Shown piece by piece: positions 17,149-25,399 of a DNA stretch of 46,331 bases. The notes beneath the pieces were generated by a model that saw only the letters and a list, made by a program, of their open reading frames with translations, made no database searches and had not been told where the DNA came from. Numbering within the stretch: the first letter of the stretch is position 1; every line of letters starts with the position of its first letter. The position numbers and the translations under genes are program-made. The stretch covers positions 1 through 46,331 of the forward strand of contig NZ_JACMSF010000064.1 of the NCBI RefSeq assembly GCF_014257025.1, written 5' to 3'. Origin of the DNA: Streptomyces cupreus (GTDB taxonomy: Bacteria > Actinomycetota > Actinomycetes > Streptomycetales > Streptomycetaceae).

Positions 17149-18531
17149 CTAGGCGAAGGTGCCGAGCAGCCGCCCGTACACCCCGAACACGCCGATCACC
17201 AGCGGGAACAGGGCGATCACGGCCACCGACTCCACCAGGTCCCCGGCGCGCCGCAGCCGCACCCGCACATGCTCGGCCGGCTCCACGGCCAGCACCACCA
17301 GCGGTACGACGGCCAGGACGCCGAGCGCGGCGACAGGACCCGCTGCCGCGGAACGCTCACCCCACAGGGTGACGAGCCGCACCGCCACCAGCGCCGCCGC
17401 GACGAGCAGCACCACAACCTCGGCGGTGAGCGGGAACGCCCGTGCCCGCAGCGCGAGCACCACCATCACGACGACGCCCAGGGACACCGCCCACACCGAC
17501 ACCACGCGCAGCACGAGAATCCCGGCCGCGCCCGCGGAGGTGGCGAGGACGACGGTCGCCAGCACCAGCCCACGGTGGGTGGCCGCGAGTGCGGTGCCCA
17601 CCTGGTACCGGCTCACCGACACCCCGCCGGTACGTCGGTCGTCCAGCCCGGTCAGGCCCGACGCCATCAGGGCGAGTCGCGGCAGCACGCCGAGGACCAC
17701 GAGGGACACCACGGCGAGCAGCGCACCGGCCTGGGCCTGCCCGGTGGCGGTCGCGGCCCCGCCCTGAAGCCAGAGGGCCGCCTCCCACACCGCGACGCAG
17801 CCGACAACGGCCGCGGCACCGGTCAGCGCCCCACGCCCCAACGGCGTGAACCACCCGGCCAGCGCCAGCGCGACGGTGATCACTCCCGCAACACCCGCCA
17901 GCCGCACGGCACTCGACCAGCCGTAGGCGTCGGCACAGGTCCAGATGCCGAGGACGGCCAGGACGGCGGCCGTGCTCAGCAGGGTGGCGGCGAGGGCGTG
18001 CCGCCGGGCCCGTCCGCACAGGACGCCGACGGCGGCACAGCCGAAGGCCACGGCGAGCAGCCCCGCACCGACGGCGGAGAGATCGAAGTGGCTCCGGGCC
18101 AGCAAGCCGGCGGCCAGGGCCCAGAGAACGGTGGCGCATCCGGCGACAGCGCGCCGTACCGCAGGCCGCCACCGCCAGGCCCGCAGGTCGAGATCGTCGG
18201 CGACCTCGTCGGTGACGTCGTGCACGACGGGCGCGGATGGCGCGTCCTCGACCCGCACGAGCCGCAACACGGCCCCGTCGGCCACACCGGCAGCCTCCAG
18301 AGTGCTGTCGTGGGCGAGCGCGGACCCGTCCGGGGTGACCAGATGCCGCAACTCGGGCCGGTCCCCGACCCGGTCGTCGAGCAGCCGCATGACCTCCGGC
18401 AGCAGCACGCCGACAGGCACCCGCGATGGCAGTACGAGGTCCACCCGACGCCGCTCACCGACCAGGGTCACCCGGCTGAGCGCCGTACGACTACCGGTCG
18501 CCGAACGACTCAAGGACCCCGTGGATATCAC
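17149..18531 (-). CDS. eccD: Type VII secretion integral membrane protein EccD
   Basis: This gene encodes 460 residues from a GTG start. Residues about 18-95 are a YukD/ubiquitin-like domain (SRVTLVGERRRVDLVLPSRV, then LLPEVMRLL and DSTLEAAGVADGAVLRLV). After a short acidic linker, residues 125-460 hold about eleven transmembrane helices rich in Val, Leu and Ala, the standard EccD channel architecture. Length and order fit the family. It lies in the plasma membrane, where EccD dimers form the central cavity of the secretion complex. The stop is six bases before the MinD-like gene, so the two are co-translated. Confidence 0.95.
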   Translation of the reverse strand: MISTGSLSRSATGSRTALSRVTLVGERRRVDLVLPSRVPVGVLLPEVMRLLDDRVGDRPELRHLVTPDGSALAHDSTLEAAGVADGAVLRLVRVEDAPSAPVVHDVTDEVADDLDLRAWRWRPAVRRAVAGCATVLWALAAGLLARSHFDLSAVGAGLLAVAFGCAAVGVLCGRARRHALAATLLSTAAVLAVLGIWTCADAYGWSSAVRLAGVAGVITVALALAGWFTPLGRGALTGAAAVVGCVAVWEAALWLQGGAATATGQAQAGALLAVVSLVVLGVLPRLALMASGLTGLDDRRTGGVSVSRYQVGTALAATHRGLVLATVVLATSAGAAGILVLRVVSVWAVSLGVVVMVVLALRARAFPLTAEVVVLLVAAALVAVRLVTLWGERSAAAGPVAALGVLAVVPLVVLAVEPAEHVRVRLRRAGDLVESVAVIALFPLVIGVFGVYGRLLGTFA

Positions 18532-18544
18532 GCGTTCGAACCTA

Positions 18545-18838
18545 TCACCGAGAAGAAGTAGCAGACGGGGAGGGAGTGGTGGAGGAGGACTGCCCCGAGG
18601 GCGCCGTCACGGAGGCCCCGTACGGGCTCTTCCCGATGACCCGGTGCGACACGAAGGACCACCCCACACATCCGGCACACACGACGGCCGCGATCACGAC
18701 GCCGGCGAAGACTTTCCCCACCCGCTCGTCCAGGGACCGGCGCTGGCGCTGGGCACCGAAGAGGAGGGCGTCGCGGAGACGGCGGCGGCGTACGGACACC
18801 GACTCCAGGAGTTGGTTGTCGTAGTCCTGGGCCGTCAT
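18545..18838 (-). CDS. Small single-pass membrane protein of the type VII operon
   Basis: This gene encodes 97 residues. The start overlaps the Imm49 stop as ATGA, and the stop is 13 bp before eccD. Residues 1-42 are charged and helical (DNQLLESVSVRRRRLRDALLF, QRRSLDERVGK). Residues 43-65 form one transmembrane helix (VFAGVVIAAVVCAGCVGWSF). The C-terminal tail is serine-, threonine- and proline-rich, presumably outside the membrane. No family was named with certainty. Proteins of this shape occur next to eccD in Streptomyces type VII loci. With EccB and EccE missing from the operon, it is a candidate structural substitute or adaptor, which is speculation. Confidence 0.75.
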   Translation of the reverse strand: MTAQDYDNQLLESVSVRRRRLRDALLFGAQRQRRSLDERVGKVFAGVVIAAVVCAGCVGWSFVSHRVIGKSPYGASVTAPSGQSSSTTPSPSATSSR

Positions 18839-19698
18839 GTCGGGAACTCACCCAGCCAGCTGTGCTCGACGAGGTGCTTGGGGAGGTAGTCAGATTCCAC
18901 CCCGAGGGCGACCTGCCCGTCATAGGCCCAGCAGGCCATCGCCAGCGGGCCCAGGGCGATGCTGCCGTCGATGTTCGCGGCCCGTTCCTCGTTAAGGGTC
19001 CAGTACGCCCGGTGCAACTTCAACGCCTCGACCATGCCCGAGGCGAAGCCTTCCCAGTCGTTCGCGATCAAGCGGGAGAAGAGGTGGATCGGCGGATAGA
19101 GCACGCCGTCGAGCAGGTCGCGGGGTGCGATACGGGCCACGTCGGGGTGCGACATCCGCAGCGTGGTGGTGAGCTTCTCCACTAGCCCGGGCCGCCGCAG
19201 CCAGTACGTCTGGAGCGTGTCCACCCAGTGGTAGATGTACTCGTCGTACTGCCCCTCCGGCGACCGCAGCCGCTCCAGCGGGATCTCGCAGAGCTGATTC
19301 ATGCGCTGCGGCTCGCGGCAGATGACCGCCAGCCAGAAGGCGGTGAGCCAGTTACCGGCGTCGGCTGTGGAGAGGGGGCCGACGGTGGGGAGGGTGCGCA
19401 CTTTATGGTCAATGCGGCACTCGATGGTCCCCTCACGCACAGCCGTCACGGCGAACAAAGCCGAGCCGACCTGCATCGCATTGACAGCAGCCTCCCACGT
19501 CTCCACTGCCGCTGCTCGCGGGTCGATGACACAGCGGGCACGCAACATCATGACCGCGGTGCCGAAAGTCGAGTCGATCACGGCCGTCGACTCCTCGAGA
19601 CCGCCGATTTCCCAGGCCAGGTGCTCGCCTAGACGCTCGGCAAACTGCTCGGCCTCCGGTCCGGCCGACAGTCCATGCCGGGCAATTTGTACGGTCAT
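18835..19698 (-). CDS. Imm49 family immunity protein
   Basis: This gene encodes 287 residues. The ATG at 19698 overlaps the toxin stop codon (ATGA), and AAGGGG lies just upstream inside the toxin gene, so toxin and immunity are translationally coupled. The sequence matches the Imm49 family: MTVQIARHGLSAGPEAEQFAE, ARCVIDPRAAAVETWEAAVNAMQVGSALF, WLTAFWLAVICREPQRMNQLCEIPLE, and a long helical C-terminus with TLNEERAANIDGSIALGPLAMACWAYD. It has no signal peptide, as expected of a cytoplasmic antitoxin-type protein. Its expected job is to bind and neutralise the nuclease-like tail of the toxin encoded immediately upstream. Confidence 0.92.
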   Translation of the reverse strand: MTVQIARHGLSAGPEAEQFAERLGEHLAWEIGGLEESTAVIDSTFGTAVMMLRARCVIDPRAAAVETWEAAVNAMQVGSALFAVTAVREGTIECRIDHKVRTLPTVGPLSTADAGNWLTAFWLAVICREPQRMNQLCEIPLERLRSPEGQYDEYIYHWVDTLQTYWLRRPGLVEKLTTTLRMSHPDVARIAPRDLLDGVLYPPIHLFSRLIANDWEGFASGMVEALKLHRAYWTLNEERAANIDGSIALGPLAMACWAYDGQVALGVESDYLPKHLVEHSWLGEFPT

Positions 19699-22127
19699 GG
19701 CAGAGTCCCCTTGCTGATGTCGAACCGTCGGTACTGGTAGCCAGTGTACGAACCGGCGTTTTTCTCACCCTTGACGACGGTGTATTCCAGTTTTCCTTCT
19801 TTGAGCGCTGTCTGGAGATCCCGCACGAGGCCGAACTCGCCCCGTTTCTTCATGGCCTCCATGATGTCGAAGAAGTACTCTCTGCTTCCCTGGGAGACTT
19901 GCCGACCATTCGGAAGTGTGCGTCTACCAAGTTCGGTACCGGGACTGCTCTTGGCCTCGATGACGACAATTCGGCCGTCTTCATGCTTCCATACCTGGTC
20001 GAACTGGTCGTTACCGTTCTTTGGCCCCAGCAGCGGCTGTTTCTCGAAGTCTGGGTAGTTCTCGGCAATGTAGTGGTACTCAGCCGCTTTCTCGCCAAAC
20101 GCCTCGGTAGCGTCCCCCATCGCGGTATGCGATTCCTTGTAGGCCCCCTTGGCCTCCCCCCACTGCGCGGCCGTGTCGACGGTGCCGTGAAGCTCGTGGG
20201 CAGCGCCCGTCTGCGCCTTCCAGTCCGCGACGAGGTTGTCGTATTGGACGGCGGCATGGCGCTCCCACGCCGCATCTTGCAGAACTTGGAGCCTGTCCGC
20301 GCTTGTCACAGTGTCCGCGCCCACGCGGATGTAGTCGGCGTCGAGGAAGTGCGGCTTGGGCGGCTCGGGAACGTCCTTGGCACGAATCCATGGACCGTTG
20401 TCCGACAGTCGCGTGAGCTGCGGCGGCGTGTACCCGCTCTCGTCGTAGCGCTCCAGGAGCTTGCGAGTGCCGTCCTTGCGGTAGTAGTGCTCGCGATACC
20501 CGGGCTCGTGGTTGGCCCGGTAGACCTGGATCTCCTCGATCTGCTCCCGTGTGAGCGTTCCGCGCGGTCCGTAAGGATTGACTCCGTCACGCATGTGGCT
20601 CGGTCGCGGAACCTCCGAGTGCTGACCGGGGATTCCACTGTCCGGGCCACTTACGCCGTCCAGGCCGCTGCCGCCGGAGCCGATACCGGCATGGCTGCCA
20701 CCGACACCGCCGGAACCAGCCGAGCCGGATGCCTCAGATCCGGTGGCATACGAGGTTCCGGCTCCGCCGGATGCTTCCCCTGACGTACGCGACGCCCCGC
20801 CGGCCCCGGCGAGCTCCCGCTCCCGCGCCGGTGCGGTCCCCTCAGCGGGGGATCGTTCCTGCCTTGGCGCCTCGCCCACGAGGTCGCCATGCTTGTTGTA
20901 GGCGATGAACCTGCCGTCCTCGATGACGAGCTTGGAACCATCGGAGAGTTCCAGCACGCTGTGCGGAGCGCTCAGGTCGGGGATGTCGTCCAAGCCGCGC
21001 AGCCCCGCGGCGACCTCGGCGATCTTCGGGATGGCATGCCCCGTCACCTTGACCGCCGCGCCCACCGGGTCGATGACCTCGCCGACCTTCCCGACCGTAT
21101 TGACGACCTTCGCCGCCGTACCCGCCCTCCCCGCCGACGCCGCCTTCAGCGGGCCCGCGCCCAGCGTGAGGACGTTGAAGGTGACCATCCCCGCCGCGCG
21201 GGCCGGGTTCTCCTGCCACTGGTCCCAGGCGACGAAGCCCTTGGCGAACTCCTTGGCGTAGACCTTGCTCTCCTGCGCGAAGTCGGACGCGAAGACACCG
21301 GTGGGCTGCTGCCCGCCGGACTCCATGAGGTAGGTCTCCGCGCCGACCACTGCGCGGACGAGGCCTTCCCAGGACTGCGCGGCCGCGTCCGAGCCATGGA
21401 AACCGGCGAGTGTCGCGAGGCCGTCGACGGTGCCCCAGACGCCGTCGACGACGAACCCGTCCCAGACGTAGTTCTTGACGTAATAGCCGAGATCGTTCGG
21501 GTCCCACCAGTCGTGGTCCTGCGTGACCGGCGTCCCCCAGGGCAGCTTCTCCGCCTGGTCCAGCACCTCGGCGCTGTAGCCGTACAACTCGGCACCGCGC
21601 GGTATGAACTGCTTGGCCCCGGTGCCCAGGACGTACTGCGTGCCGCCGACCAGTGCCGTGATCTTGTTGTGGCAGGCGATCTCGGCGACGTAGAACTGCT
21701 CCTGGGCGACGTTGATGTCGTGCAGCAGGGACTGATGCTCGGCGACCTTGTCCCCGTCATCGGTCCAGTTCTCGTCGAACTCCCCGGTGTCGGCCTTCAG
21801 GCCGGCCACGAAGCCGACCGCCTGCCGCTGCAGGGCTTCGAGTCGCTTGGCGATCGGCCCGACCTCGACCGCATACGCCGACAGGGCCTCCACCACGGTC
21901 GCGACCTTGTCCGCGTACGCGTCGGCGGTGTCCCGCACCGGGGCCGTCGAGGCAAACAGTTCCTCCGCCTCCGGCGCCTCGTAGAAGGCCGACAGGCCCT
22001 GGAACTGGCGATGCGCCTCCCCGCCGGCCCGACGGATCCCGTCCCCCTCGACGCGCAACGCGTCGATGTGCCGACCGAGTTCACCCAGGTCACCGGTGAA
22101 CAGCGGGATCGACTCCGGCTGGATCAC
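19695..22127 (-). CDS. Type VII-dependent polymorphic toxin with PD-(D/E)XK-like nuclease tail
   Basis: This gene encodes 810 residues. I chose the GTG at 22127, which overlaps the DUF6507 stop. Residues 1-120 are helical and LXG/WXG-like (ELGRHIDALRVEGDGIRRAGG, then a coiled segment), the usual entry signal for Ecc-type export; no Sec signal is present. Residues about 190-400 form the conserved pretoxin region (DWWDPNDLGYYVKNYVWDG, ENPARAAGMVTFNVLTLGAG). A Gly/Ser-rich linker follows at about 430-503. The tail at 620-810 contains NDQFDQVW (Asp near 710), VVIEAKS (Glu724, Lys726) and GRQVSQGSREYF, a spacing typical of PD-(D/E)XK nucleases. I infer DNase or RNase activity. I cannot name the Tox-REase subfamily. 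Imm49 follows directly. Confidence 0.88.
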   Translation of the reverse strand: MIQPESIPLFTGDLGELGRHIDALRVEGDGIRRAGGEAHRQFQGLSAFYEAPEAEELFASTAPVRDTADAYADKVATVVEALSAYAVEVGPIAKRLEALQRQAVGFVAGLKADTGEFDENWTDDGDKVAEHQSLLHDINVAQEQFYVAEIACHNKITALVGGTQYVLGTGAKQFIPRGAELYGYSAEVLDQAEKLPWGTPVTQDHDWWDPNDLGYYVKNYVWDGFVVDGVWGTVDGLATLAGFHGSDAAAQSWEGLVRAVVGAETYLMESGGQQPTGVFASDFAQESKVYAKEFAKGFVAWDQWQENPARAAGMVTFNVLTLGAGPLKAASAGRAGTAAKVVNTVGKVGEVIDPVGAAVKVTGHAIPKIAEVAAGLRGLDDIPDLSAPHSVLELSDGSKLVIEDGRFIAYNKHGDLVGEAPRQERSPAEGTAPARERELAGAGGASRTSGEASGGAGTSYATGSEASGSAGSGGVGGSHAGIGSGGSGLDGVSGPDSGIPGQHSEVPRPSHMRDGVNPYGPRGTLTREQIEEIQVYRANHEPGYREHYYRKDGTRKLLERYDESGYTPPQLTRLSDNGPWIRAKDVPEPPKPHFLDADYIRVGADTVTSADRLQVLQDAAWERHAAVQYDNLVADWKAQTGAAHELHGTVDTAAQWGEAKGAYKESHTAMGDATEAFGEKAAEYHYIAENYPDFEKQPLLGPKNGNDQFDQVWKHEDGRIVVIEAKSSPGTELGRRTLPNGRQVSQGSREYFFDIMEAMKKRGEFGLVRDLQTALKEGKLEYTVVKGEKNAGSYTGYQYRRFDISKGTLP

Positions 22128-22516
22128 AGACGACCCGCCTTCCACCCGAACGGCATATCGGGCCGGACCAGCCCGGACGCCCGGTGCTGCGCCTCGGCCG
22201 CCATCTCCAGGTCACCCGACTGGTAGGCCACGGTCGCGTCCACGGCGCCGTTGACCGACTTGCCGATACGCACGCCTATGAACTGCAACTCCTGCGCTGT
22301 GCCCGTGAGGAACTCCGCGAGGGCTGCGGCCACCAGCCCGGTCTGACCCTTGTGCTCTCCGCTCGCCCCGCCCGGAGCGAGCGTCCCGGCCGCCGTGGCC
22401 GCGCCCTCCATGTCCTGCGAGTACGCCTTGACGATGTCGTCCAGGACCGTCATCACGTCCCCGACGTTCGAGACGACGTGTCCGACCCCGGACGGCGATA
22501 TGTCCCACTTCGGCAT
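22124..22516 (-). CDS. DUF6507 family, Esx-like secretion partner
   Basis: This gene encodes 130 residues. The start MPKWDISPSGVGHVV and the helical body (VLDDIVKAYSQDMEGAATAAGTL, GLVAAALAEFLTGTAQELQFIGVRI) match the DUF6507 family of actinomycetes, which are WXG100-sized helical-hairpin proteins. A GGGGGTCGG ribosome site precedes the ATG. It has no signal peptide. Its stop overlaps the toxin start (GTGA), so it may act as the dedicated chaperone or co-secreted partner of the toxin's N-terminal domain; this is inferred from position and size. Confidence 0.85.
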   Translation of the reverse strand: MPKWDISPSGVGHVVSNVGDVMTVLDDIVKAYSQDMEGAATAAGTLAPGGASGEHKGQTGLVAAALAEFLTGTAQELQFIGVRIGKSVNGAVDATVAYQSGDLEMAAEAQHRASGLVRPDMPFGWKAGRL

Positions 22517-22547
22517 GCGCCGACCCCCGTTTCAGAACCGTCCGACG

Positions 22548-22859
22548 TCAGCCGATGTTGTCGACGGCCGCCTTCGCCTTGGCCAGCGTCGACTGCGCGG
22601 TCCCGTCGTTGTTCTCCATCGTCGAGCGGACCAGTCGGATGATCTCGCGGACCTCACCGGCCGCGCGGTTCCAGCGCAGTTCCTTGCCGTGGTACTCGTC
22701 GGCGACGCCGTCCGCGGTGAAGTCGGCCATTGCGGCCTTCACCGCGTTGTCGCGGTCCGTGAGCACGCGCTCCAGCTGGCCGATGATGCCCTGCAGGCTC
22801 ATCTGCACTTCGGCCGAGGCACCGGTGTCGTACGAACGGCGGTCGAGGTTCTGCCCCAT
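22548..22859 (-). CDS. ESAT-6/WXG100-like secreted protein
   Basis: This gene encodes 103 residues. The ATG at 22859 follows AAGGGGGAA. The sequence MGQNLDRRSYDTGASAEVQM then runs through GIIGQLERVLTDRDNAVKAAM and ELRWNRAAGEVREIIRLVRSTM. This is the pattern of the Streptomyces pore-forming ESAT-6 family: about 100 residues, two helices, no signal peptide. The central motif is WNR rather than the canonical WXG. It is probably exported by the Ecc machine encoded downstream in the same operon and paired with the Esx-like protein immediately upstream. Confidence 0.88.
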   Translation of the reverse strand: MGQNLDRRSYDTGASAEVQMSLQGIIGQLERVLTDRDNAVKAAMADFTADGVADEYHGKELRWNRAAGEVREIIRLVRSTMENNDGTAQSTLAKAKAAVDNIG

Positions 22860-22914
22860 GGTCGTGTTCCCCCTTGAAAACTTGACAGTTGAGAGCGAAG
22901 GACACCGGATGCGT

Positions 22915-23247
22915 CTACCGCGCGCCGAAGCGTGCCGCGTCGAAGTTGGCAACGCCCATGTTCTGATGGGCGTTGTCCTCCAGCTCCGTGTCACCGGTGC
23001 CGAACGCGGTGTCCATGCCGGCCTGGCCGCCCAGGATCGCGTCGAGCGAACTGTTCAGTGCGTTCGTGATCTCGTCGGCGTGCAGCTTGAAGGTGTCGAA
23101 CGCCGCCTTGCCTGCGCCGTTGAACTTCCCCTCCAACGGCTCCGCCGCCTGGACCAGCCAGCTGATCAGCGTACCCAGATCCTGAACCGAGCCCCCGGTG
23201 CTCTTCCCCAGATCCGCCAGGGTCGTCGACCCCATGTCGAACTTCAT
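22915..23247 (-). CDS. WXG100-like protein, first gene of the type VII operon
   Basis: This gene encodes 110 residues. I chose the ATG at 23247 (MKFDMGSTTLADLGK) with a G-rich ribosome site directly upstream; a longer start at 23304 adds an implausible Arg-rich leader. The predicted two-helix hairpin has LGTLISWLVQAAEPLEGKF, a turn FNGAGKAAFDTFKLHADEI where WXG would lie, and a second helix ending GDTELEDNAHQNMG. It is WXG100-sized and has no signal peptide. It begins the run of ten co-directional genes, so the operon promoter must lie upstream of it. Confidence 0.82.
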   Translation of the reverse strand: MKFDMGSTTLADLGKSTGGSVQDLGTLISWLVQAAEPLEGKFNGAGKAAFDTFKLHADEITNALNSSLDAILGGQAGMDTAFGTGDTELEDNAHQNMGVANFDAARFGAR

Positions 23248-23351
23248 CCACCCACCCCCGTAAGCGTGTTGTGCACTGCGATCGCCTGGTCGCCACTGCG
23301 TCATCGTGGGTCACGCATGGCTCACAGCGCGTCGAACACTCTCTCGCATCA

Positions 23352-23371
23352 CGCGTTGCAGGCGCAACGCG
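23352..23371. promoter_or_regulatory. 8-bp inverted repeat upstream of the type VII operon
   Basis: CGCGTTGC-aggc-GCAACGCG is a perfect inverted repeat about 105 bp upstream of the first operon gene. On the minus strand a TTGACT-like hexamer lies just upstream of it (about 23379-23384). I saw no good -10 box at the expected distance. It could be an operator or a short hairpin. Confidence 0.4.
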
Positions 23372-23474
23372 GAGGGAGTCAACATGGCGTGATCTAGGTC
23401 ATGAGTGGCTGCGAAAGTCTGTCGCGGTGCTGTCTCATGAGGTGGGCGACGTTCAACCAGGGCCAGCGGTGATC

Positions 23475-23597
23475 TTACGGACTCCAGCGGCCGTTGGTCG
23501 CAAAGAAGTACTGGAGCGCCGAGGCCTCGTCACGGTCGACCGGTGCATGCGACACGGTGTGGCTGAGCTCGGGCAGCGTTTGCTCCAAGATGTGCAT
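23475..23597 (-). CDS. Possible 40-residue small protein
   Basis: This is a 40-codon frame beginning MHILEQTLPELSHTVSH and ending FFATNGRWSP. A CGGAGAG ribosome site lies six bases before the ATG at 23597. About four fifths of its codons end in G or C, as in neighbouring true genes, and the composition is balanced. It has no cysteine and no membrane helix. No family was recognised. It could be a free peptide, a fragment of a lost gene or a chance frame. It stands alone, divergent from the NucA/NucB gene and well upstream of the type VII operon start. Confidence 0.4.
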   Translation of the reverse strand: MHILEQTLPELSHTVSHAPVDRDEASALQYFFATNGRWSP

Positions 23598-23950
23598 GGT
23601 GGCTCTCCGTTGACATGCACGTTCCCAGAGAAGGTTGGGTGGCGCTGTTTGTGGCGACTGCCTCCTGAGGCCGTGCATCGACTCACACCCGGCTCCGTGG
23701 CACAGGGCGGAACCCCATCGGGCGATGCAGCCGGCAACTCGGATAGAACTCGCCTCACGGTGCGACAGGAACGTCGGCGTTCACAGAGCTGCTGCCGGCC
23801 GATGGTGTGGTGATCCCGGCCAAGGTGTCGTTGCGATCACGCCAAGTCCGGTACCCAGTCCGTGATTTCGAACTTCAATTCTATGAGTGTTGCCCTTGAC
23901 CAGGTGCTCGGACGTGAGGTCCGGCACCACATGAGTTCGGGGGTACCACG
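23598..23950. other. Intergenic region upstream of the secreted DNase
   Basis: I see no convincing gene. Near the right end are GTTGCCCTTGACC (about 23891-23903), a possible -35 region, and a G-run as ribosome site directly before the ATG at 23951. No -10 box could be assigned. Confidence 0.3.
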
Positions 23951-25375
23951 ATGCACGAAGCGCGGCTGTGCCGCATAGGCAGACGGATGTTGACCACAGG
24001 GACGGCGATCGCCGTCCTGTCTGCGGCGGCACCCTCCTTGGCGAGCGCGGACGACTCCGCGGATCTCCGCATCGAGTCGTACGTGCTGCTAGTGGGCGCG
24101 GCGAAGCCGACCCTGGCGGAGTTGCAGAGCGGTCGAGGCACGGAACGTTTGCGCGAGCTCGCGCACCAGGCGGAACCGGGGGCGCGGCTGGCTCAGGAGA
24201 CGGTGGGTCCTGCTGGCTCGTACGCGCCGCTGTCGCGGCAAGCATCCGGTTCGGCGCCGGTTACCCAAACCGAAGGTGCCCGTTCCTCTATGGGCGCGCG
24301 GGCCACAGCTCCGGAGCCTGCGCGGACTATGACGTTCGAGGAGTGCGAGAAGGGGCTGGGCAGCGACAAGAAGTTCTTCGTCAAGTCCCGGTTCGCCGTG
24401 TGCAACGGGGCTTCGTTCCTGCAGACCTGGGTCCGCAACAATCAGCCGGTCGGCCAGAGCATGTTCAATGTCCGCGTAGTCGGGACGATCGCCAAGAACA
24501 GCCGAACCATCAACTTCCAGTACTACTTCACCGACTTCGCCACGACCGGCACGACTGGGGCCGCGGCGATGCCGATCACGACGAAGGGGAACATCCCGCA
24601 GAGTTGGCCGTCCGGGGTGCGCTATACGCGGGGCGGGAACATGCCCGGGACGAAGACGTTCGCCGAACTGAAGGCGCTGCGTACCTTTACGCAGACGGTG
24701 AACGCCAAGCCCGGTCAGGGCAGCAGCGGTTCCACGGACCTGATCTTCGCGGTGTACGAGCCGGCCATCAGTTACACGCCGCCGGCGGGCTGGACGCTGA
24801 GCGGTGCCCAGGGCGGCAAGCTGTTCATGCTGGCCCCTCGGTGGGATGCCGCGAGCTACCTGGCCAACTCAACCGGCGGCGGTAACCCGGACAGGAAAGG
24901 CGCGGCGACCTTCAGCTACGTGCCGACGATGACGTACAGCGCGAAGCCAGGCGCGGAGGAACGTGCGGTCGCACAGCACATCAAGACGGCCTTCACGAAG
25001 CCGGAGGACACCAAGCCGTACATGTCGGCGAAGAAGGTGCTGGGCCAGATGGCGAGCGATCCGCTGCACCGGACGGTGAATAAGGACCGTAGGGACGCCA
25101 ACCGGAAAGCAGCGGTCAAGCAGTGCAAGCGGTACTGGGGCGCCAACTACAGCCACGGAAGCACCCGCGAGTGCGACGAGTACCCCTTCGCCACCACCTA
25201 CGAGGGGGCAGCCGAGCACGACTTCGATGAGGACGCCAAGAAGTTCAACTTTTCCGTGAAACCGATCCCGGAGGATGACAACGGGGCCGGCGGCAACATC
25301 CTCACCAGCTTCTATGCCAAGAACCGCATCATCGACGGGATGAACGACGGCTTCATCGTGAAGATCGTCTCCTGA
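23951..25375 (+). CDS. Secreted NucA/NucB-type deoxyribonuclease
   Basis: This gene encodes 474 residues. Residues 1-34 form a Sec signal (RRMLTTGTAIAVLSAAAPSLASA). Residues about 120-340 are a beta-rich domain of unknown role, starting TMTFEECEKGLGSDKKFFVKSR. The C-terminal 120 residues match the NucA/NucB DNase fold: RRDANRKAAVKQCKRYW, then RECDEYPFATTYEGA (the DE pair near residue 406), and NGAGGNILTSFYAKNRIIDG followed by the last strand FIVKIV. Bacillus NucB has DRDEWPMAMCEEGG and RGAGSWVGNRLNGY in the same places. I expect Mg-independent or Mn-type DNase activity outside the cell, either nutritional or antagonistic. A small gene converges on it 24 bp away, a candidate inhibitor. Confidence 0.88.
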   Translation: MHEARLCRIGRRMLTTGTAIAVLSAAAPSLASADDSADLRIESYVLLVGAAKPTLAELQSGRGTERLRELAHQAEPGARLAQETVGPAGSYAPLSRQASGSAPVTQTEGARSSMGARATAPEPARTMTFEECEKGLGSDKKFFVKSRFAVCNGASFLQTWVRNNQPVGQSMFNVRVVGTIAKNSRTINFQYYFTDFATTGTTGAAAMPITTKGNIPQSWPSGVRYTRGGNMPGTKTFAELKALRTFTQTVNAKPGQGSSGSTDLIFAVYEPAISYTPPAGWTLSGAQGGKLFMLAPRWDAASYLANSTGGGNPDRKGAATFSYVPTMTYSAKPGAEERAVAQHIKTAFTKPEDTKPYMSAKKVLGQMASDPLHRTVNKDRRDANRKAAVKQCKRYWGANYSHGSTRECDEYPFATTYEGAAEHDFDEDAKKFNFSVKPIPEDDNGAGGNILTSFYAKNRIIDGMNDGFIVKIVS

Positions 25376-25399
25376 CAGGGGCCGCCCCCGCCATCGCGT

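Noticed and set aside
22860..22994. N-terminal extension of the ESAT-6-like gene
   Set aside because: The extension overlaps the upstream Esx gene and is shadow-like. The ATG at 22859 has a strong ribosome site.
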